In this document: positions 1 through 8,143 of the stretch, piece after piece | Numbering within the stretch: position 1 is the first letter of the stretch | How the letters are laid out: every line of letters starts with the position of its first letter | Source of the DNA: Celeribacter neptunius | GTDB taxonomy: Bacteria; Pseudomonadota; Alphaproteobacteria; Rhodobacterales; Rhodobacteraceae | Direction: 5' to 3' | Assembly: GCF_900113955.1 (NCBI RefSeq) | Contig: NZ_FORH01000002.1 | Location: 310,001-374,000 of the forward strand | Length of the DNA: 64,000 nt | Notes under the pieces: generated by a model | The model's database searches: none | The model's input: the letters and a program-made list of their open reading frames with translations, nothing else | What the model was told of the DNA's origin: nothing | Position numbers and translations under genes: made by a program

Positions 1-89
1 GGCTGAGCGAGGCCGAGGTGGCGGCCATGCTGAGCGGGTTCGAAAAGATCTCCGAAACCGTCGAAACCCGTCTGGAGGACCGCGCATGA
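1..89 (+). CDS. C-terminal end of a probable MarR-family regulator (partial)
   Basis: Only the last 28 codons are present; the 5' end lies outside the window. The visible tail contains LSEAEVAAMLSGFEKI and ends in an acidic/basic helix, which resembles the C-terminal dimerisation helix of MarR-type winged-helix regulators, but no DNA-binding domain is visible. Its TGA overlaps the ATG of the following FUSC gene (ATGA), so the two are translationally coupled. MarR-type repressors commonly sit directly upstream of the efflux gene they control, which fits this arrangement. The family assignment is an inference from this short tail and the neighbour. Confidence 0.5.
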   Translation, partial: LSEAEVAAMLSGFEKISETVETRLEDRA

Positions 90-1978
90 GCGCTCAACTG
101 CTCCGCACCCTCCCGTTCTGGCTCTCTGCGCATGGGTTCGATCCGGCGCGCATGGGCTTTGCCGGTCGCACCGCCGTTGCCGCCTGTATCGCTTTCGTCC
201 TGTCTTGGATGATCGGCCTCGAGCATCCGCAATGGGCGGCGATGACGGTCTGGGCCGCCTCGCAGCCCACACGCGGCCAGCTCTGGGAAAAATCCGCCTT
301 CCGCGTGCTCGGCTCGATCTCCGGCACGGCCATCGGCATCGGGCTCGTCCTGGCGATGCAGATCCACCCGGCGCTGCTGGTGATCGGGCTCGCCATCTGG
401 GTCAGTGCCTGTACCTATATCGGCAATCTGCAACGCGGTTTCACCGCCTATGGCACGGTGCTCGCGGGGTATACGGCGGCGATGGTGTCGCTGCTGGATG
501 CTGCCCATCCCGAACATGTGATGGCGCTCGGCGCCGACCGTCTCGCCACGGTCCTGAGCGGCGTCGTCGTCGCCACGCTTATTGGCTCACTGTTCTCGCC
601 CAAGGCCGTCCCCGGCCAGCTGCGCCAGAAGGTGATCGATCTTTTGATCGAGATGTTCGATCTCGCCGCCACGGCAGAGCCGCAAGCCGGCAAGCAGCGC
701 GCCCTGCTCTCCGATCTCGCGGCCATCGAGGAAGGTCTCGACCCACATGGCGCCGGGTCGCTCCGAAGCCGGCAGTCGATCCGCATCACCCGAGCGCTGT
801 TGATCGCCGCCACGCCGCTGATCCTGTGGAAACATGGCGACCGCCAGCCCGCGGCCTTCCGCGCCGAGCTGACACAGGTGGCCAAGGCACTGAAATCTGG
901 CGATTTCGCGGCCGCCCGCGCGGCCCTCATCCGCGCCACCCGCATCAAAGGCGTCTCGCCGCGGTTTTCGGAAACCCTGCACGGGCTGGACCAGGCGCTC
1001 TTGCGCTGGCAGGATCAGCCCTCCGAGCCACGCCGGGTCACCGCCGCGCCGCTGCGCCTGCACCGCGACTGGGTCGGCGCGCGCGAGGCCGGGCTCCGGG
1101 CCCTGGGCGCGCTTCTGCTGTTTGGCGGCATCTGGCTCGCCACCGGCTGGGCAGTCGGCGCCTTCATGCTGCTGGGGCTTTCGGTGATGATCTCGCTGTT
1201 CTCGACCTTCGAGAACCCGGCGCAAATGATGCGCTCGGTGTTTTTCGGTCAGCTCCTCGGCGTCACCGGCGCGATCCTTCTGCGCTGGCTGGTCTGGCCC
1301 CTGGCCGAGAGCGAATTGCAGATGATCCTCCTCACCCTGCCCTTCATCCTGATCGGCCCGCTGTTCGTCGGCCATAACAAGACGGTGGCGATGAGTTTCG
1401 ACTATAACATGGTGCTGATGCTGATGTCGCAGCCGCATTGGCCCCTGACCGGCAGCTTCGGTGGCTCCGTCGCGGCCGGGCTGGCGGTGATCTCCGCGCC
1501 TCTGGCGGCGCTGATCGCCTATCTCACCGTCTATCCGGTATCGCTGAAACGTCGCGTCGACACGGTATTGCAGGCGATGCTGCATGATCTGCGTGATCTC
1601 GCCTCCGACCCGAAAGCGCTCGAGGCGCGTCCGCATTGGCGGGCCCGGCTTTACCATCGCACGCTGCGGCTGGTGCGGCTCTCCGAGCGCGCCGGACGCG
1701 CCCAGGAGGAGGCTTTGGAAGCCGGGCTCGCGGTGCTGAACCTTGGTCAGGTGGCGATGTGGTGTCACCGGATCGCCCAGGACACAGAGCAAAGCGCGTC
1801 GGATCGTCGGGCCGCACGGACAGCACTCCTGCGCATCTCGCAGATCGAGATGAAACCCGCCCGCGCCCGCAGTTCACTTGCTGGTTTGAGCCGGCGCCGA
1901 ACAGGCCCGGAAGCCGCGCTGTTTCTCGATGCCGTCGCCGGGATCGACGCGCTCGCCCCGAGCCTGAAGAAGGGCTGA
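86..1978 (+). CDS. FUSC-family inner membrane efflux protein
   Basis: This 630-residue protein has the layout of the fusaric acid resistance / aromatic acid efflux (FUSC, AaeB-like) family: an N-terminal membrane half (about residues 25-165), a soluble central region (about 175-335) and a second membrane half (about 340-490), followed by a cytoplasmic tail. The N-terminal half has the typical segment with HPQWAAMTVWAASQPTRG after the first helix. Proteins of this family export aromatic or hydrophobic weak acids across the inner membrane, often with a periplasmic adaptor; no adaptor gene is seen here. The start overlaps the stop of the presumed MarR gene, suggesting an operon. Substrate cannot be predicted. 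Confidence 0.85.
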   Translation: MSAQLLRTLPFWLSAHGFDPARMGFAGRTAVAACIAFVLSWMIGLEHPQWAAMTVWAASQPTRGQLWEKSAFRVLGSISGTAIGIGLVLAMQIHPALLVIGLAIWVSACTYIGNLQRGFTAYGTVLAGYTAAMVSLLDAAHPEHVMALGADRLATVLSGVVVATLIGSLFSPKAVPGQLRQKVIDLLIEMFDLAATAEPQAGKQRALLSDLAAIEEGLDPHGAGSLRSRQSIRITRALLIAATPLILWKHGDRQPAAFRAELTQVAKALKSGDFAAARAALIRATRIKGVSPRFSETLHGLDQALLRWQDQPSEPRRVTAAPLRLHRDWVGAREAGLRALGALLLFGGIWLATGWAVGAFMLLGLSVMISLFSTFENPAQMMRSVFFGQLLGVTGAILLRWLVWPLAESELQMILLTLPFILIGPLFVGHNKTVAMSFDYNMVLMLMSQPHWPLTGSFGGSVAAGLAVISAPLAALIAYLTVYPVSLKRRVDTVLQAMLHDLRDLASDPKALEARPHWRARLYHRTLRLVRLSERAGRAQEEALEAGLAVLNLGQVAMWCHRIAQDTEQSASDRRAARTALLRISQIEMKPARARSSLAGLSRRRTGPEAALFLDAVAGIDALAPSLKKG

Positions 1979-2026
1979 ACCGGAAGATCAGGCCATAAGA
2001 TCGGGCCGGAAAATCAGGCCGGAAAA

Positions 2027-2416
2027 TCAGACGGGCCTGTCCACCGGCCGTGGATTGCCGTCCTCGTCGACCGCAACCATGGTGAACAGCGCTTCGGTGA
2101 CCTGGTCGCGCTGTGCGGTATAGGCGCGGCGGGCCCAGACTTCGATGCGGATGACGATGGAGCTGCGCCCGACCTTGTCGACCGCGGTATAAACGCAGAG
2201 CGTGTCGCCGACCTTCACCGGTTTGCGAAACACGATCTCATTGGCGGCGATGGTGACGGTTCGGCCATTGCAGCGCTCATTGGCGCGGATCGCGGCGGCC
2301 AAATCCATCTGGCTCATCACCCAGCCGCCGAAAATGTCGCCCGCCGCATTGGTATCGGCCGGCATCGCGAGCGTGCGCAGGGTAAGGTCCATTCCTTCGG
2401 GGGTGTGCTTGGGCAT
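2027..2416 (-). CDS. Acyl-CoA thioesterase, YciA-like hotdog protein
   Basis: A single hotdog domain of 129 residues. The segment PADTNAAGDIFGGWVMSQMD carries the N/D-x-x-GDIFGGW-x-x-S-x-x-D signature of the YciA/BACH acyl-CoA thioesterases, where the Asn/Asp and Ser residues position the thioester and water. Such enzymes hydrolyse short to long acyl-CoAs in the cytoplasm. The length is usual for YciA. The gene is monocistronic and converges with the FUSC gene; the 48 bp between them hold two copies of a GGCCGGAAAATCA motif. Substrate range cannot be read from sequence. Confidence 0.85.
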   Translation of the reverse strand: MPKHTPEGMDLTLRTLAMPADTNAAGDIFGGWVMSQMDLAAAIRANERCNGRTVTIAANEIVFRKPVKVGDTLCVYTAVDKVGRSSIVIRIEVWARRAYTAQRDQVTEALFTMVAVDEDGNPRPVDRPV

Positions 2417-2550
2417 CGGGAGCTCCGTCTTTGTTGCGCCTCAGTCCCCTCAATAGAGGCCACCAGCGCAGGTGGTTCAATCCCAAGCCTCTGATTTATA
2501 ACGCAAAGCCGCTCCGCGCCCAGCGCAACCCTCAGATGTTCCGAACAAAG

Positions 2551-2582
2551 AAAAACCCCCGCCAAATGGCAGGGGCTTTTTC
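2551..2582 (-). terminator. Rho-independent terminator of tRNA-Leu
   Basis: Read on the minus strand this is a GC-rich hairpin (arms AGCCCCTGCC and GGCGGGGGTT around a TTT-containing loop) followed by a T run. It lies about 24 bp beyond the tRNA-Leu CCA end and is placed to end that transcript. Confidence 0.75.
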
Positions 2583-2605
2583 TTGCTCTCCCTTTCGAGG
2601 GAGAA

Positions 2606-2692
2606 TGGTGCGGTCGAGAAGACTCGAACTTCCACGGGAGTTACCCCACAGCGACCTCAACGCTGCGCGTCTACCAATTCCGCCACGACCGC
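2606..2692 (-). tRNA. tRNA-Leu (anticodon GAG)
   Basis: The minus strand folds as an 87-nt class II tRNA. The acceptor stem is GCGGTCG/CGACCGC with a following A and an encoded CCA. The D arm contains AATTGGTAGACGC, the anticodon stem is CAGCG/CGCTG around TTGAGGT with GAG at the anticodon, the variable arm is long as expected for leucine, and the T loop is TTCGAGT. It reads CUC and CUU codons. A terminator follows. Confidence 0.96.
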
Positions 2693-2806
2693 ACTGTCTT
2701 GGCTTGGTGAGGGGCTATCTAACGAAGCGCGTCGGGGAAGGAAAGAGGAAATTATCGCAAATGGCGTTTTTTTTCGCCTCCCCGTTTCGAGGCCTGACAG
2801 GGCGGT

Positions 2807-2838
2807 AAAAAAGCCCCCGCCAGACAGCGGGAGCTTTC
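2807..2838 (-). terminator. Rho-independent terminator of the SnoaL-like gene
   Basis: On the minus strand the hairpin AAGCTCCCGC/GCGGGGGCTT is followed by TTTT, about 40 bp past the stop of the 2875-3444 gene. It resembles the hairpin at 2551-2582 in sequence but is a separate copy. Confidence 0.75.
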
Positions 2839-2874
2839 GGGTCGCAACAGAGGAATTGACAGCCGCGGCAGGGC

Positions 2875-3444
2875 TTATTCCATCAGCCCGAGCTGTTTCA
2901 TGAAGGAGAGATTGTCCCAGAACAGGTATTCCTCATCCATCACACCTTCGCCGGTCCAATGGCCGACGGTGGCCATGGTCAGCTTGTAGGCTTTGCCGGT
3001 GGGCTGGATGAACTGACCGTCACCGATCGGCATCGGTTCGGTAAAGGTGCCCTCGATCACGCCGACCACGCCGGTCCATTCGCCCTGACCGATGCGGATC
3101 GGGTGCTGTTCGATACGGGTGTCCGGCGCGTAGACGAACATCCCGGCGAGATCGGCGATATGCACGTCGAGCCCGGTGGTGGTGTGCCCGTCCGGCCAAT
3201 GCACGAGAATGTCCTCGGCATGGCTTTCGTGCAGGCGGTCCCATTTCTGGCCGGTGAAGACCTCGAAATCGAGCGTGTCGAATTTGGCAAGATTGTCGGC
3301 GATCCGGGCATCTTCGGCCTGGTGTTGTGCCAGTTCTGCCAATGCGGCGGCGGACATGGTTTCGTCTGCACGCGCCGAGAGCGGCGCCAGCGCCAGAGCG
3401 CTCAGGGAAGCGGCAAGGAAGAAGGTTTTGTCGAGATATTTCAT
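2875..3444 (-). CDS. Secreted SnoaL-like (NTF2-fold) protein
   Basis: A 189-residue protein with a clear signal peptide (MKYLDK followed by a hydrophobic stretch and a cleavage site near ALA/ARA-DE). The mature part has the pattern of SnoaL-like polyketide cyclase/ester cyclase proteins: an N-terminal helix, a WDRLHESHAEDILVHWPDG segment, and a C-terminal strand with VGHWTGEGVMDEEYLFWDN, including the E-x-x-F-W-D ending seen in this fold. Many members of the family bind small molecules and have no proven catalytic role. It is transcribed divergently from a LysR-type regulator across 158 bp, so the regulator at 3603 probably controls it. Confidence 0.75.
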   Translation of the reverse strand: MKYLDKTFFLAASLSALALAPLSARADETMSAAALAELAQHQAEDARIADNLAKFDTLDFEVFTGQKWDRLHESHAEDILVHWPDGHTTTGLDVHIADLAGMFVYAPDTRIEQHPIRIGQGEWTGVVGVIEGTFTEPMPIGDGQFIQPTGKAYKLTMATVGHWTGEGVMDEEYLFWDNLSFMKQLGLME

Positions 3445-3602
3445 AGCGGTACTCCAGTTCGATAGAAGTGTTGGTCTGTGGCGTCCTGCGCCGATGACCT
3501 CAAAATATACGCAAGAATGATTTGAAAAATGGCGCTTAATCGAAGATATTATTGCATGTAGAACACGAATAAATCACCCACCCGAACAACGAGAGGCTGC
3601 AT

Positions 3603-4484
3603 ATGGATATGTTCCGGGCCATGGCCCTGTTTCGTGCGGTGGCCGAGGCCGGTAGTTTCGTCAGTGCCGCCGAGCGCGAGGGGCTGTCCTCTCCCGCCCT
3701 GTCACGTCAGATCGCCGGGCTCGAGGATCGGCTCGGGGCGCGGCTGTTCAACCGCACCACGCGGCGCCTGTCGCTGACCGAGGCGGGACAGCGGTTTCTG
3801 GCCCGGACAGAGAGCATTCTCTCGGAGCTCGATGAGGCCGAGAGCGAAGCGGGCGAAGGCCGGCTGTCACCGCGCGGGATCTTGAAGATCAGCGCCCCGA
3901 TCACCTATTCGCTGGCCCGGCTCGGCCCGGTGCTGGCCTCGTTTCGCGCGGCCTATCCCGATCTGGACCTGTCGATCGATCTGAGCGACCGTGCCGTCGA
4001 TCTGGTGCATGAGGCGGTGGATGTGGCGCTGCGGGTCTCAGCCACGCCGGCGCCCAATCTGATCGCCCGCAAACTGGCCGATGAGAAGCTGATCGCCTGC
4101 GCCGCCCCCGCCTATCTCGCTCGGCATGGCACGCCGGAATGCCCCGAGGATCTGCAAACGCATGAGTTCCTGCTCTACAGCTACTTGGCTGCGGGGCGGG
4201 ATTACCGGTTTTCCAAAGACGGTGCCGAGCGGGTGGTGCGGCTTTCCGGCCATGTCGAGGCGACAAATGGCGATATCCTGCGTGACATGGCGATCGCCGG
4301 GCACGGCATGGTGATCCAGCCGGGCTTCGTCGTCGAGCGCGCCCTCGAAGCCGGCCAACTGGTGCGTGTCCTGCCCGACTGGCAATCCGAGAGTTTCGGG
4401 GTCTATGCGGTCTATTCCAGCCGCCGGCACCTGCCGCTCAAGACCCGGGTGTTCATCGATCATCTGGTCGGTTCGCTCGGCTGA
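3603..4484 (+). CDS. LysR-family transcriptional regulator
   Basis: The 293-residue product starts with the LysR winged helix-turn-helix (residues about 1-60: FRAVAEAGSFVSAAEREGLS, then LEDRLGARLFNRTTRRL), followed by a linker helix and a periplasmic-binding-protein-like effector domain. It belongs to the branch with the MDMFRAMALFRAVAEAG start, which includes many AaeR/DmlR-like regulators. Divergent orientation to the SnoaL-like gene across an AT-rich 158-bp gap suggests that it regulates that gene and itself. The effector is unknown. A short ATG-proximal leader GAGAGGCTGCAT provides the ribosome binding site. Confidence 0.9.
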   Translation: MDMFRAMALFRAVAEAGSFVSAAEREGLSSPALSRQIAGLEDRLGARLFNRTTRRLSLTEAGQRFLARTESILSELDEAESEAGEGRLSPRGILKISAPITYSLARLGPVLASFRAAYPDLDLSIDLSDRAVDLVHEAVDVALRVSATPAPNLIARKLADEKLIACAAPAYLARHGTPECPEDLQTHEFLLYSYLAAGRDYRFSKDGAERVVRLSGHVEATNGDILRDMAIAGHGMVIQPGFVVERALEAGQLVRVLPDWQSESFGVYAVYSSRRHLPLKTRVFIDHLVGSLG

Positions 4485-4661
4485 TCCGGGGAACGCCGCC
4501 AAGCCGGCACCGCGAGATGTCGATCGAATTTTCGATGCTCCTTCGCCATGCTCACCAGACCTTCGTGAGACCTTCGCGCATTTTCACCCCCGCCCCTTTC
4601 CGTCCTCCGGTTGCCGCGTTAGATGGAACACAGAGACGCGCATAGAGGACGGAGCGACCAG

Positions 4662-5324
4662 ATGGTGGAATGGCGGATCACGGAAGGGCTGACCGATTAC
4701 GATGAGGCCGTGACCTTTATGGAGGCGCGAGCCGAGGCCATCGCCAAGGGCGAAGCCGAGGAATTGATCTGGCTCGTGGAACACCCGCCGCTCTACACCG
4801 CGGGAACCTCGGCAAAGCGCGAAGACCTCGTCGATCCGGATCGTTTCCCGGTCTATGAAAGCAAGCGCGGCGGGCAATATACCTATCACGGCCCGGGGCA
4901 GCGGGTGGCCTATGCCATGCTCGATCTCGGCAAGCGCGACAAGGATGTGCGCAAATTCGTGCAGGACATGGAGGCCTGGGTGATCGCAGCGCTCGAGGAG
5001 TTTGGCGTCAAGGGCGAGATCCGCGAGGGACGTGTCGGCGTCTGGGTGGTGCGCGATGACAAGCCGCTCAACGCTCTGGGCCAGAGCCCGGAGGACAAGG
5101 TCGCCGCGATCGGGCTCAGGATTCGCAAATGGGTGTCGTTCCACGGGTTGTCGATCAATGTCGATCCGGATCTGACGCATTTCGAAGGCATCGTGCCCTG
5201 TGGCATCACCGAACACGGGGTCACCTCGCTCGTGGATCTCGGCCTGCCGGTGACGATGGAAGACGTGGACATCGCCCTGAAACAGGCATTTGATCGGGTC
5301 TTCGGCGAGATTGCGCGCAATTGA
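4662..5324 (+). CDS. lipB: Octanoyltransferase LipB
   Basis: LipB transfers the octanoyl group from octanoyl-ACP to lipoyl domains of 2-oxoacid dehydrogenases and the glycine cleavage system. From this ATG the protein is 220 residues, the normal length; an in-frame ATG 39 bp upstream would add an atypical tail. The site GGAGCGACCAG precedes the chosen start. Hallmarks are [13 protein letters not shown] near the N-terminus, the substrate-binding [17 protein letters not shown] segment, GRVGVWV, and the catalytic Cys/Lys region with [14 protein letters not shown] and [13 protein letters not shown]. The gene appears monocistronic. No lipA is seen in the window. Confidence 0.95.
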   Translation: MVEWRITEGLTDYDEAVTFMEARAEAIAKGEAEELIWLVEHPPLYTAGTSAKREDLVDPDRFPVYESKRGGQYTYHGPGQRVAYAMLDLGKRDKDVRKFVQDMEAWVIAALEEFGVKGEIREGRVGVWVVRDDKPLNALGQSPEDKVAAIGLRIRKWVSFHGLSINVDPDLTHFEGIVPCGITEHGVTSLVDLGLPVTMEDVDIALKQAFDRVFGEIARN

Positions 5325-5444
5325 TCCGGCCTTTGGCCGCCGGGCGCGGGTCTCCCCGCCCCTGCGACAATAGTAGACTGGCATGATGTCGCAGAGTCGT
5401 TATGGTGAGCGACGGACACATGAATCACCGGGAGAGAGACCTCT

Positions 5445-5924
5445 ATGACCAAGTTTTTTGCCATCACAGCCGCCGCCCTGCTGGCAACATCGACCGCTGC
5501 GCTCGCCGACGGGCATGGTGCTGGCGATGCCGAGAAAGGTGCGAAAGAATTCAACAAGTGCAAAGCTTGCCACATGATCGCATCGGCTGACGAAACCATC
5601 GTCAAAGGCGGCAAAACCGGCCCGAACCTCTACGGCGTCGTCGGTCGTCCGGTCGCTTCCGTCGAAGATTTCAAATATGGTGACGGCATCATCGCCGTTG
5701 GCGAAACCGGTATGGTTTGGACTCCGGAGCTGATCACCGAATATGCCATGGACCCGACCAAGTTCATCGACACCCATGGCGGTTCCGGCCGTTCGAAAAT
5801 GACCTTCAAGATCAAGGACGCTTCGAACATCGTCGCCTATCTCGCTTCGGTCGGCCCGGCGATGGAAGAAACCATGGACGAGGGTGACGAAGCCGGCGAA
5901 GGCGAAGCGGCCGCTTCCGAATAA
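5445..5924 (+). CDS. cycA: Periplasmic cytochrome c (c2/c550 type)
   Basis: A 159-residue class I cytochrome c with a Sec signal peptide (cleavage after ALA, residue about 21). The heme site is CKACH at about residues 45-49, the axial Met is in the SKMTFKI segment, and a conserved GPNLYGVVGR follows the heme site. After the last helix there is an acidic Glu/Ala-rich tail of about 20 residues, as in Paracoccus cytochrome c550. Such proteins shuttle electrons from the bc1 complex to aa3 or cbb3 oxidases or to denitrification enzymes. ctaD lies 2.2 kb downstream. A ribosome binding site GGGAGAGA and a 3' terminator frame the gene. The symbol is assigned by similarity. Confidence 0.88.
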   Translation: MTKFFAITAAALLATSTAALADGHGAGDAEKGAKEFNKCKACHMIASADETIVKGGKTGPNLYGVVGRPVASVEDFKYGDGIIAVGETGMVWTPELITEYAMDPTKFIDTHGGSGRSKMTFKIKDASNIVAYLASVGPAMEETMDEGDEAGEGEAAASE

Positions 5925-5949
5925 GCCCACCCCATCGCGACAAGATCAC

Positions 5950-5979
5950 AACGCCGCTCCGACCGGGGCGGCGTTTTTA
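5950..5979 (+). terminator. Rho-independent terminator after the cytochrome c gene
   Basis: AACGCCGC and GCGGCGTT arms around a short loop are followed by a T run, 26 bp after the cytochrome stop. The T run overlaps the end of the convergent TetR gene. Confidence 0.85.
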
Positions 5980-6600
5980 CATCCGCCCGTCCGGCGACAG
6001 CAACATGTCGAGTGCCGAGCGAAGCCGCCGGCGCAACGCCTCCGGGCTTTCCCCGGTGATCATGTAGCCGCAGCTCAACGTATAGGAATAGACCGAGATC
6101 GCGCGCATCCGCGCCGCCTCGGCCGAGAAGCCGCAGGCCTCGAACTGGCGCGTGAAAAAGCCCAGCCGTTCCTCATCGACCTTGGTCAGACCTGCCCGCA
6201 CCATGTCGTCGCTCTGCCCCCATTGCCGCATCGCCACTTCGGAGGCGACATCGTAAGTGCCCAGGGTCACGAACTCGACCACATGCCAGATGCGGTCTTC
6301 CGGGACCTCGTAATGCCCCTCCACATAGGCGATGAGCCCGCTGGTCTCGCGCGCGCGCCAGAAGTCGAACAGGCTGTCGAGAAACTCCCGACGGTCCTGA
6401 AAGTGCCAGTAGAAACTGCCCTTGGTGACCTTCATCGCCTTGCAGACCTGATCGACGCGAATGCCCCCCGGCCCGGATTGTCCCAACAGCCGCAGCCCGG
6501 CGTCGAACCAATCTTCCCTGGCCAGCCGATCCTCTTTCTTGCGACCGACCCCGGTCACGGCGGAACCTGTCTGTTTCTTCTGCGTCATGTCCTGCGCCAT
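5977..6600 (-). CDS. TetR/AcrR-family transcriptional regulator
   Basis: The 207-residue product has an N-terminal TetR helix-turn-helix (about residues 28-75; GGIRVDQVCKAMKVTKGSFY and WHFQDRREFLDSLFDFW) and an all-helical ligand-binding C-terminal domain. Dimers of such proteins repress nearby genes until a small ligand binds. It is divergent from the TauD-type dioxygenase at 6890, and a palindrome at 6825-6837 could be its operator, although the site lies next to the dioxygenase gene rather than the regulator. The ligand is unknown. Confidence 0.85.
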   Translation of the reverse strand: MAQDMTQKKQTGSAVTGVGRKKEDRLAREDWFDAGLRLLGQSGPGGIRVDQVCKAMKVTKGSFYWHFQDRREFLDSLFDFWRARETSGLIAYVEGHYEVPEDRIWHVVEFVTLGTYDVASEVAMRQWGQSDDMVRAGLTKVDEERLGFFTRQFEACGFSAEAARMRAISVYSYTLSCGYMITGESPEALRRRLRSALDMLLSPDGRM

Positions 6601-6824
6601 TCCATCCCTGCCCCCTGTCGGCTGATGCCCGACAGTATCTGATGATGCCTGAGCTGGCGCTCACGACAAGCCCTTGTTGCCAGAGCCGCCACATCCGGAG
6701 CTTTTGCCCGTTTTCTACTCATTTGCCCGCTGGGACACCAGTCATTCGGGCCGAACGCCGCCGACATCCGCCTCAATTCATCTCAATCCGCTTGACGGCC
6801 TCTCCCCGCACACCAAAGTCTATA

Positions 6825-6837
6825 CCATATAGTATGG
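6825..6837. promoter_or_regulatory. Candidate operator palindrome upstream of the dioxygenase gene
   Basis: CCATA-TAG-TATGG is a perfect 5-bp-arm inverted repeat in an AT-rich patch, 53 bp before the dioxygenase start. It lies in the 289-bp divergent region shared with the TetR gene. Nothing else in that region (6601-6889) was recognised. Assignment to the TetR regulator is inference. Confidence 0.4.
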
Positions 6838-6889
6838 AGATTCGCCGAACCGCGATCTCAGAAACAAAACACCGCACACAGGAGACAAG

Positions 6890-7873
6890 ATGAGTATTGT
6901 TTTGACCGAGCCCCTGACCTCGCCCGCCGCCTGGGTCGCCTCCGATTTCGACGGCGACGACAGCTGGATTCACCCTCTGACGCCGGAAAACATCGCGGCC
7001 ATCGATGCGGCTCTGGCCGGGCTGGAGAGCAAGGGGCTGAAATTTCCGCATTTCACGGCCAGAGATTTCCCGCTCGGCGCGCTCGAAACCGAACTGGCGG
7101 CCTGTTCCGAGGAATTGGAAAACGGTCGTGGATTTTGCCTGCTGCGCGGCTTGCCCGTCGAAAATTACAGCGACGCCGAGATCGACACGATCTATTACGG
7201 CATCGGGCTGCATCTCGGGCAACCGGTGGGCCAGAACCCGCGCGGCGACCTGATCGGCAAGGTGATGGCGGTGGGCGATGCCGCGAAAAAGGAAACCCGG
7301 GTCTACGAGACCAACAGCTACCTGCCCTATCACTCCGACCCGTCCGATGTCGTCGGGCTTCTGTCGGTGCGCAAGGCGAAACGGGGCGGGTTGAGCAGCC
7401 TGATCAGCGTCGCGGCGATCTACAATGAGATTCTCGCGCACCATCCGGCCTTTCTCGGCCTTTATTTCCGGCCATGGTATTTCTCGCACCTGTGCGAGGA
7501 CAGGCCCAGCCTGTCGCCGATCTTCAGCGTCCATGAGGGCAAGCTAAGCTGCCGCTACCTGCGGCAATATCTCGAACTGGGTCATGAGATCATGCAGGCG
7601 CCGCTCTCGACGGTGGAAATCGAGGCGCTCGACCTGTTTGACACCCTCATCGCCCGGGATGATTTGCGGCTCGACATGATGTTGGAGCCGGGCGATCTGC
7701 AATTTGCCAACAATTACGCGGTCCTGCATTCGCGCAACGCCTTCGAGGATCACGAGGACAAGAGCAAGATGCGCAAATTGCTGCGTCTCTGGCTGAAAAT
7801 GCCGAATGCGCGGGTGCTGGCACCGGAATTCCCCGGGCGCAACGGCTTCCCGATTCCGGAAGGCGCCTATTGA
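6890..7873 (+). CDS. TauD/TfdA-family Fe(II)/2-oxoglutarate dioxygenase
   Basis: A 327-residue protein of the TauD/TfdA fold. The facial-triad residues are visible: the H-x-D of YHSDPSDVVGLL (about residue 147) and the distal His of NNYAVLHSRNAFED (about residue 285), followed by the 2-oxoglutarate-binding Arg in the RKLLRLWLKM segment. Such enzymes hydroxylate or cleave small substrates using Fe(II), oxygen and 2-oxoglutarate. This branch lacks features specific to taurine or 2,4-D dioxygenases, so the substrate is unknown. The ribosome binding site CAGGAGACAAG precedes the start. Divergence from a TetR regulator suggests substrate induction. Confidence 0.8.
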   Translation: MSIVLTEPLTSPAAWVASDFDGDDSWIHPLTPENIAAIDAALAGLESKGLKFPHFTARDFPLGALETELAACSEELENGRGFCLLRGLPVENYSDAEIDTIYYGIGLHLGQPVGQNPRGDLIGKVMAVGDAAKKETRVYETNSYLPYHSDPSDVVGLLSVRKAKRGGLSSLISVAAIYNEILAHHPAFLGLYFRPWYFSHLCEDRPSLSPIFSVHEGKLSCRYLRQYLELGHEIMQAPLSTVEIEALDLFDTLIARDDLRLDMMLEPGDLQFANNYAVLHSRNAFEDHEDKSKMRKLLRLWLKMPNARVLAPEFPGRNGFPIPEGAY

Positions 7874-7880
7874 GCGAGAT

Positions 7881-7917
7881 CCCCGCTCCGACCGGCGCAA
7901 CGGCCGGCCGGAGCGGG
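7881..7917 (+). terminator. Hairpin after the dioxygenase gene (possible terminator)
   Basis: CCCGCTCCG and CGGAGCGGG arms enclose a GC-rich loop just after the dioxygenase stop. There is no strong T run, so intrinsic termination is uncertain. The remaining sequence to the ctaD start (7918-8143) shows no gene and no site that I could identify. Confidence 0.45.
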
Positions 7918-8143
7918 AAACCGACCCCGGCCATGGCCGCGTTCTGATCGAAATCCGAAAATTCAAGCCCTCCCGCTGCATTTTTCTTGCGACAAAATGC
8001 GCAAAAAAATTGCTCTCGGGTTCGTGAAGATTTAGAACGGATGGTAATTCCGCAATATGACTCCCGGTCAAGGGGGCGGGCGGAGCGACGCATACAAACA
8101 CTCAACGTAGGTTTTCTGACCACGCACAAATCGGGAGGACCGC

